Positions 1 to 8,674 of a stretch of 64,000 nucleotides of DNA are shown here, piece by piece (the stretch's first letter is position 1; each line of letters opens with the position of its first letter). The DNA is from Alsobacter ponti. GTDB taxonomy: Bacteria; Pseudomonadota; Alphaproteobacteria; Rhizobiales; Beijerinckiaceae. The notes under the pieces were generated by a model that was not told the origin of the DNA, searched no databases, and saw nothing but the letters and a program-made list of their open reading frames with translations. A program made the translations under genes and the position numbers. The DNA lies in contig NZ_JANCLU010000001.1 of the NCBI RefSeq assembly GCF_024294805.1, positions 372,001 to 436,000 of the forward strand, given 5' to 3'.

Positions 1-1
1 G

Positions 2-1054
2 GGCGGCGTGCTCCTGCCCAACGGCGACAAGGTGGTCCCCGACCCGATCGTGGTCGGCCGCAACGCCGAGAAGATCGCCGAAGTCGCTGGGAAACATGGC
101 ATTTCCCGCACGACCACGGATCTAGACGCGGCCCTCGCCAACCGCGAGGACACGCTGTTCTTCGACGCCGGCTCGACCCAGATGCGCGCCGAGCTGCTCA
201 CCCGCGCCATCGAGGCGGGCAAGGACATCTACTGCGAGAAGCCGATCTCCGACGACTTCGCCGCCGCCGAGAAGCTCGTCCGCCTCGCCCGCTCGCGCGG
301 CGTGCGCAGCGGCGTGGTGCAGGACAAGCTCTTCCTGCCGGGCCTGCTCAAGCTGAAAATGCTGAGGGATTCCGGGTACTTCGGCCGCATGCTCTCGGTC
401 CGCGGCGAGTTCGGCTACTGGGTCTTCGAGGGCGACTGGCAAGCGGCGCAGCGGCCGAGCTGGAACTACCGCAAGGGCGACGGCGGGGGCATCATCCTCG
501 ACATGCTGTGCCACTGGCGCTACGTGCTGGACAACCTCTTCGGCGAGGTCGAGGCGGTGAGCTGCCTGGGCGCGACCCACATCCCCAGCCGCGTCGACGA
601 GACCGGCAAGGCCTACGTCGCCGACGCCGACGACGCCGCCTACGCCACCTTCCAGCTCGCCGGCGGGGTGATCGCGCAGATCAACTCGTCCTGGTGCACC
701 CGCGTGCGCCGCGACGACCTCGTGACCTTCCACGTCGACGGCACCCTCGGCTCCGCCGTGGCCGGCCTCACCCGCTGCTTCACCCAGCACCGGGTCAACA
801 CGCCCCGCCCGGTGTGGAACCCGGACCAGCCGCAGACCATGCCCTTCCTCGACCAGTGGGAGGAGGTGCCCGACAACCGGGTCTACGACAACGGCTTCAA
901 GACGCAGTGGGAGGACTATATCCGCCACCTCTACGCCGGCACGCCGTGGACGTTCGACCTGCTCGCCGGGCTCAAGGGCGTCCAGCTCGCCGAGGCAGGG
1001 CTGAAGAGCTGGCAAGAGCGCCGCTGGGTCGACGTGCCGAAGCTGGAGGTGTGA
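2..1054 (+). CDS. Gfo/Idh/MocA-family oxidoreductase (5' end outside window)
   Basis: NAD(P)-dependent sugar or inositol dehydrogenase-like protein. The reading frame is open to the window edge, and the usual GxGxxG start of the Rossmann fold is missing, so the N-terminus lies outside. Visible are the EKP motif (about residue 77 counted from the GTG at position 8) and a glycine-rich stretch followed by a conserved His (GGGIILDMLCHW), both family hallmarks of the substrate domain. The stop is one base before the next gene, so it is the first visible member of a three-gene operon with a DUF993 protein and a sugar isomerase. Such trios usually accompany a sugar ABC transporter. The substrate cannot be told. 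Confidence 0.85.
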   Translation, partial: GGVLLPNGDKVVPDPIVVGRNAEKIAEVAGKHGISRTTTDLDAALANREDTLFFDAGSTQMRAELLTRAIEAGKDIYCEKPISDDFAAAEKLVRLARSRGVRSGVVQDKLFLPGLLKLKMLRDSGYFGRMLSVRGEFGYWVFEGDWQAAQRPSWNYRKGDGGGIILDMLCHWRYVLDNLFGEVEAVSCLGATHIPSRVDETGKAYVADADDAAYATFQLAGGVIAQINSSWCTRVRRDDLVTFHVDGTLGSAVAGLTRCFTQHRVNTPRPVWNPDQPQTMPFLDQWEEVPDNRVYDNGFKTQWEDYIRHLYAGTPWTFDLLAGLKGVQLAEAGLKSWQERRWVDVPKLEV

Positions 1055-1055
1055 G

Positions 1056-2225
1056 ATGACGACGATCAACCTGCCGACCGCCGCGCGGACGCTGGAAAGC
1101 TACACCGTCCGCAACCGCCCGCTGGCCGCCCCGCCGAAGGGCGCGAGCCTCGGCTTCAACCGCATCGCCTACGCCGCCGCCCACGTGGTGGCGGACCCGT
1201 GGGCCGAGCAGGACCCCTGGCTCGACGCGCCCATCGACTGGGAGCGGACGCTCGCCTTCCGGCACTATCTGTGGGACCTCGGCTTCTGCGTCGCCGAGGC
1301 CATGGACACCGCCCAGCGCGGCATGGGGCTCGACTGGACGGCGGCGCGCGAGCTGATCCGCCGCGCGCTGGCCGAGGCCAGGACGCGCCCCGGCGCGCTG
1401 ATCGCCTGCGGGGCGGGCACCGATCACCTCGCCCCCGGGCCGGACGTCACGGTCGACGACGTCATCCGCGCCTACGAGGAGCAGGTCGAGGCGGTGGAGT
1501 CGATGGGCGGCCGCATCATCCTGATGGCCAGCCGCGCGCTCGCAAAGGCGGCTCGGGGGCCGGACGACTACGCCCGCGTCTACGACCGCATCCTCTCCCA
1601 GGTCCGCCAGCCCGTGGTCATCCACTGGCTCGGCGAGATGTTCGATCCCGCGCTGGCGGGCTACTGGGGCGCGGCCGACCACATGGAGGCGATGGAGACC
1701 TGCTTGCGCGTGCTCCAGGCCAATGCCGCCAAGGTCGACGGCATCAAGATCTCGCTCCTGTCCAAGGAAAAGGAGATCGTCATGCGCCGCCGCCTGCCGC
1801 AAGGCGTGCGCATGTACACCGGCGACGACTTCAACTACGCCGAGCTGATCGCCGGCGACGAAAAGGGCCATTCCGACGCGCTGCTGGGCATTTTCGACGC
1901 CATCGCGCCGGCCGCTTCGGCCGCGCTTTCGGAGCTGGGGGCGGGCCGCGAGGCGGAGTTCCACGCCATCATGGCCCCCACCGTCCCGCTCAGCCGGCAC
2001 ATCTTCAAGGCGCCGACGCGCTTCTACAAGACCGGCGTCGTGTTCCTGGCCTGGCTCAACGGCCTGCAGGACCACTTCACCATGATCGGCGGCCAGCAAA
2101 GCGCCCGCTCGATCCAGCATTTCGCCGAGCTGTTCCGGCTGGCTGACGCCGCGCGCGTGCTGCGCGACCCGGACCTCGCGGCGGAGCGCATGCGGCGGCT
2201 GCTCGCCGTGCACGGCATCGCGTGA
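1056..2225 (+). CDS. DUF993 / dihydrodipicolinate synthase-like protein
   Basis: 389-residue protein that I recognise as the DUF993 family, annotated as TIM-barrel aldolases related to dihydrodipicolinate synthase. The ATG lies one base after the preceding stop and the 3' end overlaps the next gene by 4 bp (GTGA), so translation is probably coupled. The family typically sits between a Gfo/Idh/MocA oxidoreductase and a sugar phosphate isomerase, exactly as here, which suggests a retro-aldol or isomerising step in a sugar or polyol route. The family assignment is recognition from sequence. The reaction is inference, and no catalytic lysine was mapped. Confidence 0.8.
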   Translation: MTTINLPTAARTLESYTVRNRPLAAPPKGASLGFNRIAYAAAHVVADPWAEQDPWLDAPIDWERTLAFRHYLWDLGFCVAEAMDTAQRGMGLDWTAARELIRRALAEARTRPGALIACGAGTDHLAPGPDVTVDDVIRAYEEQVEAVESMGGRIILMASRALAKAARGPDDYARVYDRILSQVRQPVVIHWLGEMFDPALAGYWGAADHMEAMETCLRVLQANAAKVDGIKISLLSKEKEIVMRRRLPQGVRMYTGDDFNYAELIAGDEKGHSDALLGIFDAIAPAASAALSELGAGREAEFHAIMAPTVPLSRHIFKAPTRFYKTGVVFLAWLNGLQDHFTMIGGQQSARSIQHFAELFRLADAARVLRDPDLAAERMRRLLAVHGIA

Positions 2226-3067
2226 GCGCCATGGGCGCGAACCCCGAGGGCTTGTCGCTCAACCTGGCCACCACGCGCCAGCAATGGGACATGCGGCAGG
2301 CCGTGGAAGCCTGCGTGCGCCATGGCGTCACGGCGATCTCGCCGTGGCGCGACCAGATCGCCGCCATCGGCCTCGACGAAGCCGTGCGGATCGTCAGGGC
2401 GAACGGCATGCGCCTCACCGGCGTCTGCCGGGGCGGCATGTTCCCGGCCGCCGACAAGGCGGGCCGCGCGGCCGCCCTCGACGACAATCGCCGCGCCATC
2501 GACGAGGCGGCGGCGCTCGGCGCGGACTGCCTCGTGCTGGTGGCCGGGGGCCTTCCGCGGGGCTCGAAGGACATCGCGGGGGCGCGCGACATGGTGGCCG
2601 AGGGCATTCTGGCCATCCTGCCGCACGCCCGCGCCAGCGGCGTGCCGCTGGCCATCGAGCCGCTGCATCCCATGTACGCCGCCGACCGGGCCTGCGTGAA
2701 CACGCTGCGCCACGCCCTCGACATCTGCGAGGCGGCGGGCGAGGGGGTCGGCGTGGCGATCGACGTCTACCACGTCTGGTGGGACCCCGAATTGGCGGAG
2801 CAGATCGCCCGGGCCGGGCGCATGGGGCGCATCCTCGCCCACCATATCTGCGACTGGCTGGTGCCGACGCGCGACCTGCTGCTGGATCGCGGCATGATGG
2901 GAGACGGCGTCATCGATCTTCGCGGCATTCGCCGCATGATCGAGGCCGCCGGCTTCCGCGGGCCGCAGGAGGTGGAGATCTTCTCGAGCCAGGACTGGTG
3001 GACGCGCCCCGGCGAGGAGGTGCTGCGCACCTGCATCGAGCGCCACGACACGCTCTGCCGGGCGTAG
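2222..3067 (+). CDS. Sugar phosphate isomerase/epimerase (AP endonuclease 2-like TIM barrel)
   Basis: 281 residues in the xylose-isomerase-like TIM-barrel superfamily. Metal-ligand-like motifs are visible: EPLHPMY in the middle, DVYHVWWDPE, then HICDWLVP, and a late EVEIFS. These give the Glu, Asp, His and Glu expected for a divalent metal site. The GTG start overlaps the preceding TGA (GTGA); an ATG at 2231 is the alternative. It is the last gene of the operon. A strong hairpin follows at 3076-3107, but the T-rich tract lies on the other strand, so the hairpin more likely ends the antisense transcript described below. Confidence 0.85.
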   Translation: MSAMGANPEGLSLNLATTRQQWDMRQAVEACVRHGVTAISPWRDQIAAIGLDEAVRIVRANGMRLTGVCRGGMFPAADKAGRAAALDDNRRAIDEAAALGADCLVLVAGGLPRGSKDIAGARDMVAEGILAILPHARASGVPLAIEPLHPMYAADRACVNTLRHALDICEAAGEGVGVAIDVYHVWWDPELAEQIARAGRMGRILAHHICDWLVPTRDLLLDRGMMGDGVIDLRGIRRMIEAAGFRGPQEVEIFSSQDWWTRPGEEVLRTCIERHDTLCRA

Positions 3068-3070
3068 AGG

Positions 3071-3168
3071 CAAAAGGCGCGGCGTCGAACCGCCCAAACG
3101 CCGCGCCCCGCTGGCCGGGGGGCTTGGCCAACGGGGCGCTTTCGCTCTTCAGGATTCGCCTACGATTG
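3071..3168 (-). ncRNA. Candidate general-stress sRNA 1 (GsrN-like architecture)
   Basis: No plausible ORF. A perfect EcfG promoter (3176-3200, minus strand) predicts a start near 3168. The RNA would carry a hairpin with arms 3126-3134 and 3108-3116 (extendable to 14 bp, one G-U pair), whose 9-nt loop (3117-3125) reads AAGCCCCCC. It then has a second hairpin (arms 3099-3107 and 3076-3084) followed by UUUU (3072-3075), a textbook intrinsic terminator. EcfG control, C-rich hairpin loop and 3' terminator are the layout of Caulobacter GsrN. Extension of the first stem would compete with the terminator stem. It is convergent with the isomerase gene. Existence as an RNA is inference. Confidence 0.6.
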
Positions 3169-3175
3169 GCAGGTT

Positions 3176-3200
3176 AACGCGGGCCGGCGGGCCGGGTTCC
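3176..3200 (-). promoter_or_regulatory. EcfG-type promoter
   Basis: On the minus strand GGAAC (3200-3196), a 16-nt spacer and CGTT (3179-3176). It faces away from the MBL-fold gene into the intergenic sRNA candidate, with no protein gene downstream. Confidence 0.8.
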
Positions 3201-3289
3201 AGCAGGATGCGGCCCGATTGTCGCAGTTTCGTGTGTCGCCGCGCGGAAAGCCTCTTGTATGCTGGCCCGGTCCCGACCGGGAGGTTCCG

Positions 3290-4114
3290 ATGCCGCACCG
3301 CGCCGCCGCGCTCCGCGCTCGTTCCACGCCGCGCTGGCTGGCGGCGCTCGTGGGCCTGTTCGCCTCGCTGACGCCGGCCTTGGGCCAGACGCAGGAGGGC
3401 GACCCCTGCACCGGCCTTGTCTCGTCCCGCCGCCTGCCGATCATCCCCGCCGCGCTGGGCCCCGGCGAGGTGGGGCTGACCTTCGTCGGCCACGCGACCT
3501 TCCTGATCGAAAGCCCCGGTGGGGTGAAGATCGCCACCGACTACAACGATTACGTGCGGCCGCGCGCGACGCCCGACGTCGTGACGATGAACCACGCCCA
3601 TTCCACCCATTTCACGACGCATCCGGACCCCGCTATCGCGCACGTGCTGCGCGGCTGGGATCCCTCCGGAGGGCCGGCGCGGCACAATCTCGCCGTGGGG
3701 GACGTCATCATCCGCAATGTTCCGACGAATATCCGCGACTGGGGCGGCGGCACCGAGCGCGACGGAAACTCGATCTTCGTGTTCGAAACGGCGGGGCTGT
3801 GCGTCGCCCATCTCGGCCACCTGCACCACACGCTGCTGCCAGGCCATCTGAAGATGCTGGGGCGAATCGACGTGTTGCTCGTGCCGGTGGACGGTGGGTA
3901 CACGCTCGACACGGACGGCATGCTGGAGGTGATAGGGCAGATCAACGCGCCGCTGATGATCCCCATGCATTATTTCGGCCCTTCCACGCTGAACCGCTTC
4001 ATCAGCCGCGTCCGGGAGAAATATCCGGTCGAATTCAGCCGCTCCTCGTCCATAACCGCGTCGCGCGAGTCCTTGCCGACATCCCCCAAGATGCTGGTGC
4101 TCCCCGAGCAGTGA
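3290..4114 (+). CDS. Exported MBL-fold metallo-hydrolase
   Basis: 274 residues with a signal peptide (basic N-terminus, hydrophobic stretch, ALGQ cleavage region), then a UlaG-like metallo-beta-lactamase fold. VGHATFLI marks the first strand; NHAHSTH occupies the metal-binding HxHxDH position; GHLHH and a late PMHYF supply further histidines. The Asp of HxHxDH is Thr here, so one metal ligand may be absent or replaced. I chose the ATG at 3290 because GGGAGG lies just upstream and the signal peptide begins there; an upstream in-frame TTG is not needed. Likely periplasmic. Substrate unknown. Confidence 0.8.
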   Translation: MPHRAAALRARSTPRWLAALVGLFASLTPALGQTQEGDPCTGLVSSRRLPIIPAALGPGEVGLTFVGHATFLIESPGGVKIATDYNDYVRPRATPDVVTMNHAHSTHFTTHPDPAIAHVLRGWDPSGGPARHNLAVGDVIIRNVPTNIRDWGGGTERDGNSIFVFETAGLCVAHLGHLHHTLLPGHLKMLGRIDVLLVPVDGGYTLDTDGMLEVIGQINAPLMIPMHYFGPSTLNRFISRVREKYPVEFSRSSSITASRESLPTSPKMLVLPEQ

Positions 4115-4212
4115 ACGGGTCGTGGATTGCGGGCGGGGGCCGCGGCGTCTAAAACTTCCCGACTGAAGCGCGGCCGTGGAGCCGCGCGCAATCCCAGACA
4201 AGCGCCAGCGCC

Positions 4213-6498
4213 ATGACCCGTTTCCGCCCGCAAACCTCCATGCGCCGCCTCGCCCAGGCCGGAACGGCCGCCCTGGCGATCCTCGCGGGCGCCGGGGCCG
4301 GGCAGGCCCAGGACGGCCGCAAGAAGATCGACGACCTCATCGCCAGGATGACGCTGGAAGAGAAGGTGGGGCAGCTCAACCTGCTCTCCGGACACCACGC
4401 GACGACGGGGCCCTACGCGCGCTCGGACGTGCGGGCGGCGGTGCTGAAAGGGCAGGCCGGGGCGCTCTTCAACGTCTACGGCGCCGAATACACGCGCAGC
4501 CTGCAGGAGATGGCGGTCACGCAGACCCGCCTGGGCATCCCGCTGCTGCTCGGCTTCGACGTGCTGCACGGCTATGGATCGATCTTCCCCGTGCCTCTCG
4601 CGCAGGCCGCGACCTGGGACCTCGAGGCGATCGAGCAGGCCGAGCGCATTTCGGCGCGCGAGGCGGCTTCGGCCGGCGTCAACTGGATCTACGCCCCCAT
4701 GGTCGACGTCACCCGCGACCCGCGCTGGGGTCGCGTGGTGGAGGGCGCGGGCGAGTCCACCTGGCTCGGGGCGCGCATCGCCGCCGCCCGCGTCAAGGGC
4801 TTGCAGGGCGACAAGCTGTCAAACCCCGAGAGCGTCGCCGCGTGCGTCAAGCACTTCGCCGGCAACGGCGCGACGGAGGCGGGGCGCGACTACACCGCCT
4901 CGGACCTCTCCGAGCGCGCCATGCGCGAGACGCAGTTGCCGCCCTTCAAGGCGTCGGTCGACGCCGGCGCGCGCTGCTTCATGTCCGCCTTCAACGCGGT
5001 GGACGGGGTGCCCGGCGTGGCCAACGACCGCTTGCTGAAGGACCTGCTGCGCGACGAATGGGGCTTTCGCGGCATCGTCGTGAGCGATTTCGGTGCGATC
5101 CGCGAACTGACGGTGCACGGCGTCGCCGAGACGCCCGAGGAAGCGGGGCGCATGGCGTTCCGCGCCGGCACCGACATGGACATGGAAAGCCGCACCTATG
5201 TCGAGGCCCTGCCGGGCATGGTGCGCGACGGGCTGGTGCTGCAAGGCGAACTCGACAACGCGGTCCGCCGCGTGCTGCAGCTCAAGATGGACCTCGGGCT
5301 GTTCGACGATCCCTACGGGCGCAGCGACGCGTCGCGCGAGAAGCAGACGGTGGGGCGCGCCGACCACCTCCAGGCGGCCCGCGTGATGGCCGAGAAGTCG
5401 CTGGTCCTGCTCAAGAACGCCAACGAGACGCTGCCCTTCTCGACGTCGCTCAAGCGCGTCGCGGTGATCGGGCCCCTCGGCGACGCTCCGGCCGATACGC
5501 TCGGGCCGTGGGCGGCCAACGGCAAGCCGGACGAGGCCGTGACCCTGCTCGCCGGCGTGCGCACCGTGCTGGGTTCGGAAGCGGAGGTGAGCTTCGCGAC
5601 AGGCGGCACGGTCGACCGCTCCAGCCCCGCCGACATCGCCGCCGCGCTGAAGGTGGCGAAAGCGGCGGACGCGGTGATCCTGGCGCTCGGCGAGCGCGCG
5701 ACCCAGAGTGGCGAGGCGGCGAGCCGCAGCGTCATCGACCTGCCCGGCGACCAGCTCGCGCTGGCGCGCGCGGTCATCGCCCTGGGCCGGCCGACGGCGA
5801 CGGTGCTGTTCAACGGCCGCCCGCTCACCATCGAGGATCTCGACCGCGAGGCCCCGGCCATCCTCGAAGCCTGGTATCCGGGCAGCGAGGGCGGGCTCGC
5901 CGTGGCGCGCGCGCTGTTCGGGCTCGCCGAGCCGCAGGGTCGGCTGCCGATCACCTTCCCGCGCTCCGTTGGGCAGATCCCGATCTACCACGACGCCCGT
6001 CCGACCGGTCGTCCGGCCGTCGAACAGGGCCGTCCCTACACCGCCTCCTACCTCGATCAATCCCCCGATCCCTTGTATCCGTTTGGTTACGGGCTGACCT
6101 ATACGAGCTTCGCCTACGGCCCGCCGCGCCTCGACAACCCCGCGTTGGGTCCCTCCGGGTCCGCAACCGTTTCCGTCGACGTCATGAACACCGGAAAGCG
6201 CAGCGGAACGGCCCAGGTTCAGCTCTATATCCGCTACAAGGTGGCGCGGGTGTCGCGCCCGATCCGCGAGCTCAAGGGTTTCGGCCGCATCACCCTGCCG
6301 CCGGGCGGGGTGGGCGTGGTGAAGATGCCGCTGACCGAGCGCGATCTGGCCTTCTGGCAGCCGGACGGACGCTTCGCGCCGCCGGACAGCGCGGTTGTCG
6401 AGGTGCTGGCGGGACCGGACGCCGCGACCCTCAAGTCGACTCTGCTGACCTATCGCCCCCGCGGCCAGGCCGCCGCTTCCGGTCGCGGCGGGGGCTGA
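4213..6498 (+). CDS. bglX: Exported beta-glucosidase, glycoside hydrolase family 3
   Basis: 761 residues: signal peptide (cleaved near AQA, about residue 33), GH3 N-terminal TIM barrel (about 35-370), GH3 C-terminal domain (about 395-620) and a fibronectin III-like tail (about 655-735). The catalytic nucleophile is Asp292 in the motif VSDFG; KHFAGNG and the RDPRWGR substrate-site motif are intact. Length and domain order match BglX. It hydrolyses terminal beta-linked glucose from oligosaccharides, probably in the periplasm. No EcfG promoter precedes it. An EcfG promoter for the next gene lies 7 bp after the stop. Confidence 0.92.
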   Translation: MTRFRPQTSMRRLAQAGTAALAILAGAGAGQAQDGRKKIDDLIARMTLEEKVGQLNLLSGHHATTGPYARSDVRAAVLKGQAGALFNVYGAEYTRSLQEMAVTQTRLGIPLLLGFDVLHGYGSIFPVPLAQAATWDLEAIEQAERISAREAASAGVNWIYAPMVDVTRDPRWGRVVEGAGESTWLGARIAAARVKGLQGDKLSNPESVAACVKHFAGNGATEAGRDYTASDLSERAMRETQLPPFKASVDAGARCFMSAFNAVDGVPGVANDRLLKDLLRDEWGFRGIVVSDFGAIRELTVHGVAETPEEAGRMAFRAGTDMDMESRTYVEALPGMVRDGLVLQGELDNAVRRVLQLKMDLGLFDDPYGRSDASREKQTVGRADHLQAARVMAEKSLVLLKNANETLPFSTSLKRVAVIGPLGDAPADTLGPWAANGKPDEAVTLLAGVRTVLGSEAEVSFATGGTVDRSSPADIAAALKVAKAADAVILALGERATQSGEAASRSVIDLPGDQLALARAVIALGRPTATVLFNGRPLTIEDLDREAPAILEAWYPGSEGGLAVARALFGLAEPQGRLPITFPRSVGQIPIYHDARPTGRPAVEQGRPYTASYLDQSPDPLYPFGYGLTYTSFAYGPPRLDNPALGPSGSATVSVDVMNTGKRSGTAQVQLYIRYKVARVSRPIRELKGFGRITLPPGGVGVVKMPLTERDLAFWQPDGRFAPPDSAVVEVLAGPDAATLKSTLLTYRPRGQAAASGRGGG

Positions 6499-6504
6499 CC
6501 GCGC

Positions 6505-6529
6505 GGAACCCGGTGGTTGCGGACCCGTT
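6505..6529 (+). promoter_or_regulatory. EcfG-type promoter of the frameshifted DUF892 gene
   Basis: GGAAC (6505-6509), 16-nt spacer, CGTT (6526-6529), with a predicted start about 25 nt before the ATG at 6561. Confidence 0.82.
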
Positions 6530-6560
6530 AACGCGGTTCAAAACCACCGGAGTCACCGCA

Positions 6561-7075
6561 ATGTCCACGCAGGATACCGCTCGCGAGCTCTTCATCGTCG
6601 GCGCGCGCAACGCGCACGCGCTGGAGAAAGAAGCGCAACGAATAATCAATCGCCAGCTCGACCGGCTTGAAAGCTATCCCGAGATGGAGGAGCGCCTGCG
6701 CCGCCATCTGGCGGAGACCAAGCGCCAGGAGGAACGGCTGGACCGCATCCTCGAAGGCATGGACGAGAGCTCCTCGTCCGTGAAGGCACGGTGATGAGCC
6801 TGATGGGCAACATGGCCGCGCTCGTCCATGCGCCGGCCGACGACGAAGTCCTGAAGAACACCTTCGCCAACCTCGCCTTCGAGAACTACGAGATCGCCGC
6901 CTACAAGTCGCTGATTGCGATGGCCGAGTCGGCCAACATGTCCCAGGCGGCGGCGCTGCTGCGCGAGTCGCTGCAGGAGGAAGAGGACATGGCGCGCTTC
7001 ATCGACGGCAACGTCGAGACCGTGACGCGGACTCACCTGCAGCTGAAGGAGCGCGGCGAGAAGGCTGATCGCTGA
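6561..7075 (+). pseudogene. DUF892 (YciE/YciF-like) ferritin-like protein, broken by a 1-bp frameshift
   Basis: The first 77 codons (6561-6794) encode the N-terminal two helices (ALEKEAQRIINRQL) and end in a TGA. The remaining helices (FENYEIAAYKSL, RESLQEEEDMARFI) continue in the next frame to 7075. Restoring one base within 6786-6788 (AAGGCACGG read as AAGGACACGG) joins the halves seamlessly as VKDTVMS, giving about 171 residues, the family length. DUF892 proteins are four-helix ferritin-like bundles induced by stress. A second, intact copy lies at 38649-39137. The EcfG promoter is intact, so the lesion may be recent or a base-call error. Confidence 0.8.
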
Positions 7076-7086
7076 CGGATGCGTTC

Positions 7087-7110
7087 GGCGGGAGATGGGA
7101 GGCTCCCGCC
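7087..7110 (+). terminator. Hairpin terminator after the DUF892 remnant
   Basis: 8-bp stem GGCGGGAG / CTCCCGCC with an 8-nt loop just after the stop codon, followed by a short T-containing tract (GGCTATTTCC). Confidence 0.6.
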
Positions 7111-7122
7111 GGCTATTTCCGC

Positions 7123-7168
7123 GTGATATTATGTAAAATAACCATTCAGTCGCATTCTAATGTAGAAT
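7123..7168 (+). promoter_or_regulatory. Putative sulfur-regulon operator/promoter, copy A
   Basis: AT-rich block in very GC-rich DNA. It begins GTGATATTATGTAAAATA (7123-7140) and aligns with boxes upstream of the sulfite reductase operon and the ferredoxin gene. It also holds a perfect dyad ATTCTA-ATG-TAGAAT (7154-7168). It precedes the small ORF and cysK. The binding regulator is unknown. Confidence 0.5.
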
Positions 7169-7234
7169 ATTTGCCAGAACCGCTCGTGCGTGTAATATGG
7201 CTCACGGGATTGCCCCGGATGCCGGAGGTCCACC

Positions 7235-7567
7235 ATGAGCGATGCGCGCGCGACGATCTCTCGGACGCGGTTGGCGGACGGGGGCGCGATGCTGTCCGGC
7301 CTCGCCCTTCGCCTGCGCGGGGCGGCGGGCCGCCTGCTGGCTGGAGCGCTCGCCGCGGACGCCTTCCTGGTGCTGCGCGGCGCGACCTCCGTCGCCGTGC
7401 TGATCCGGCGCGACGACGCCTATACGCTGGTCGCGCGTTGCGCCGCGCTCGCGGAGCTCGACGGCCGGCTTTTCCGCAACTCTGACGAGGCGTTGACGGC
7501 TACCGCCTCCGCAACGGGCTTGCTAGGGTCCGAGCCGCTGTCCTTGCAGCCCGTCTGGTTCAACTAA
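7235..7567 (+). CDS. Small protein of unknown function preceding cysK
   Basis: 110 residues, no family recognised. GGAGG (about 7223-7227) lies just upstream of the ATG, and the stop is 17 bp before the cysK start, so both genes probably share one transcript from the AT-rich sulfur box. The centre is rich in Ala, Leu and Arg, and there is no signal peptide or clear membrane helix. Third codon positions are mostly G or C as in neighbouring genes. A role in cysteine synthesis is suggested only by position. Confidence 0.5.
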   Translation: MSDARATISRTRLADGGAMLSGLALRLRGAAGRLLAGALAADAFLVLRGATSVAVLIRRDDAYTLVARCAALAELDGRLFRNSDEALTATASATGLLGSEPLSLQPVWFN

Positions 7568-7584
7568 GCGCCGCAGGCGTACCA

Positions 7585-8643
7585 ATGTCGGCGCACGACG
7601 AAAGCAAACGCATGTCCATTCGCACAGGGATCGTCGACGCCGTCGGCAACACGCCGCTGATCGAGCTCAGGGGGCCGTCGGAGATCACGGGGTGCCGCAT
7701 CCTCGGCAAGGCGGAGTTCCTCAACCCCGGACAGTCCGTCAAGGACCGCGCCGCCCTCTTCATCATCAAGGACGCCATCGCGCGCGGAACGCTGCGGCCG
7801 GGCGGCACGATCGTGGAAGGCACGGCGGGCAACACCGGCATCGGCCTCGCGCTGGTCGGCAACGCGCTCGGCTTCCGCAGCGTCATCGTGATCCCCGAGA
7901 CGCAGTCCCAGGAGAAGAAGGACATGCTGCGGCTGGCGGGCGCGGAGCTCGTCGAGGTTCCGGCCGTGCCCTACGCAAACCCGAACAATTACGTGAAGGT
8001 CTCCGGCCGGCTGGCCGAGCAGTTGGCCGCCACTAACCCCAATGGCGCGATCTGGGCCAACCAGTTCGACAACGTGGCCAATCGGCAGGCCCATATCGAG
8101 ACGACCGGGCCCGAGATCTGGGAGCAGACCGGCGGCCGCGTCGACGGATTCATCTGCGCGGTCGGCACCGGCGGCACGCTGGCCGGCACGGGCATCGCGC
8201 TGAAGGAGCGCAACCCCGGCGTGACGATCGGCCTCGCCGACCCGATGGGCGCGGCGCTGTTCAGCTACTACACGACCGGTGAGCTGAAGTCGTCCGGGAC
8301 ATCGATCACCGAGGGCATCGGCCAGGGCCGCATCACGGAAAACCTGAAGGGCGCGCCGATCGACGTCGCGTTCCAGATCCCCGACGAGGAGGCCTTGCCG
8401 GTCTGCTTCGACCTGCTGGAGAACGAGGGGCTGTGCCTCGGCGGGTCCTCGGGCGTCAACGTGGCCGGCGCCGTCCGGCTCGCCCGCCAGCTCGGACCGG
8501 GCCACACCGTCGTGACCGTGCTGTGCGACTACGGCACGCGCTACCAGTCCAAGATGTACAACCCGGAATTCCTGCGCTCCAGGAATCTGCCGGTCCCGGG
8601 CTGGCTGGAGCGCACCCCCAGCGTCCGCGCGCCGCTCGTCTGA
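7585..8643 (+). CDS. cysK: Cysteine synthase A (O-acetylserine sulfhydrylase)
   Basis: 352 residues, PLP-dependent fold type II. It makes L-cysteine from O-acetylserine and sulfide in the cytoplasm. The PLP lysine is Lys53 in NPGQSVKDR; the substrate loop reads EGTAGNTG; the phosphate-binding loop is GTGGT; and the late SSG (GGSSGVN) contacts the PLP ring nitrogen. Gln after NPG and Ala in TAGNTG differ from the commoner GGSVKDR/TSGNTG but are typical of one proteobacterial subgroup. A start at the internal ATG 7612 is possible. It faces the sulfite reductase operon tail to tail (32 bp apart), which supplies its sulfide. Confidence 0.92.
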   Translation: MSAHDESKRMSIRTGIVDAVGNTPLIELRGPSEITGCRILGKAEFLNPGQSVKDRAALFIIKDAIARGTLRPGGTIVEGTAGNTGIGLALVGNALGFRSVIVIPETQSQEKKDMLRLAGAELVEVPAVPYANPNNYVKVSGRLAEQLAATNPNGAIWANQFDNVANRQAHIETTGPEIWEQTGGRVDGFICAVGTGGTLAGTGIALKERNPGVTIGLADPMGAALFSYYTTGELKSSGTSITEGIGQGRITENLKGAPIDVAFQIPDEEALPVCFDLLENEGLCLGGSSGVNVAGAVRLARQLGPGHTVVTVLCDYGTRYQSKMYNPEFLRSRNLPVPGWLERTPSVRAPLV

Positions 8644-8674
8644 GCGGCGTCGCCGATCCTTTATTCCGGTTGGA

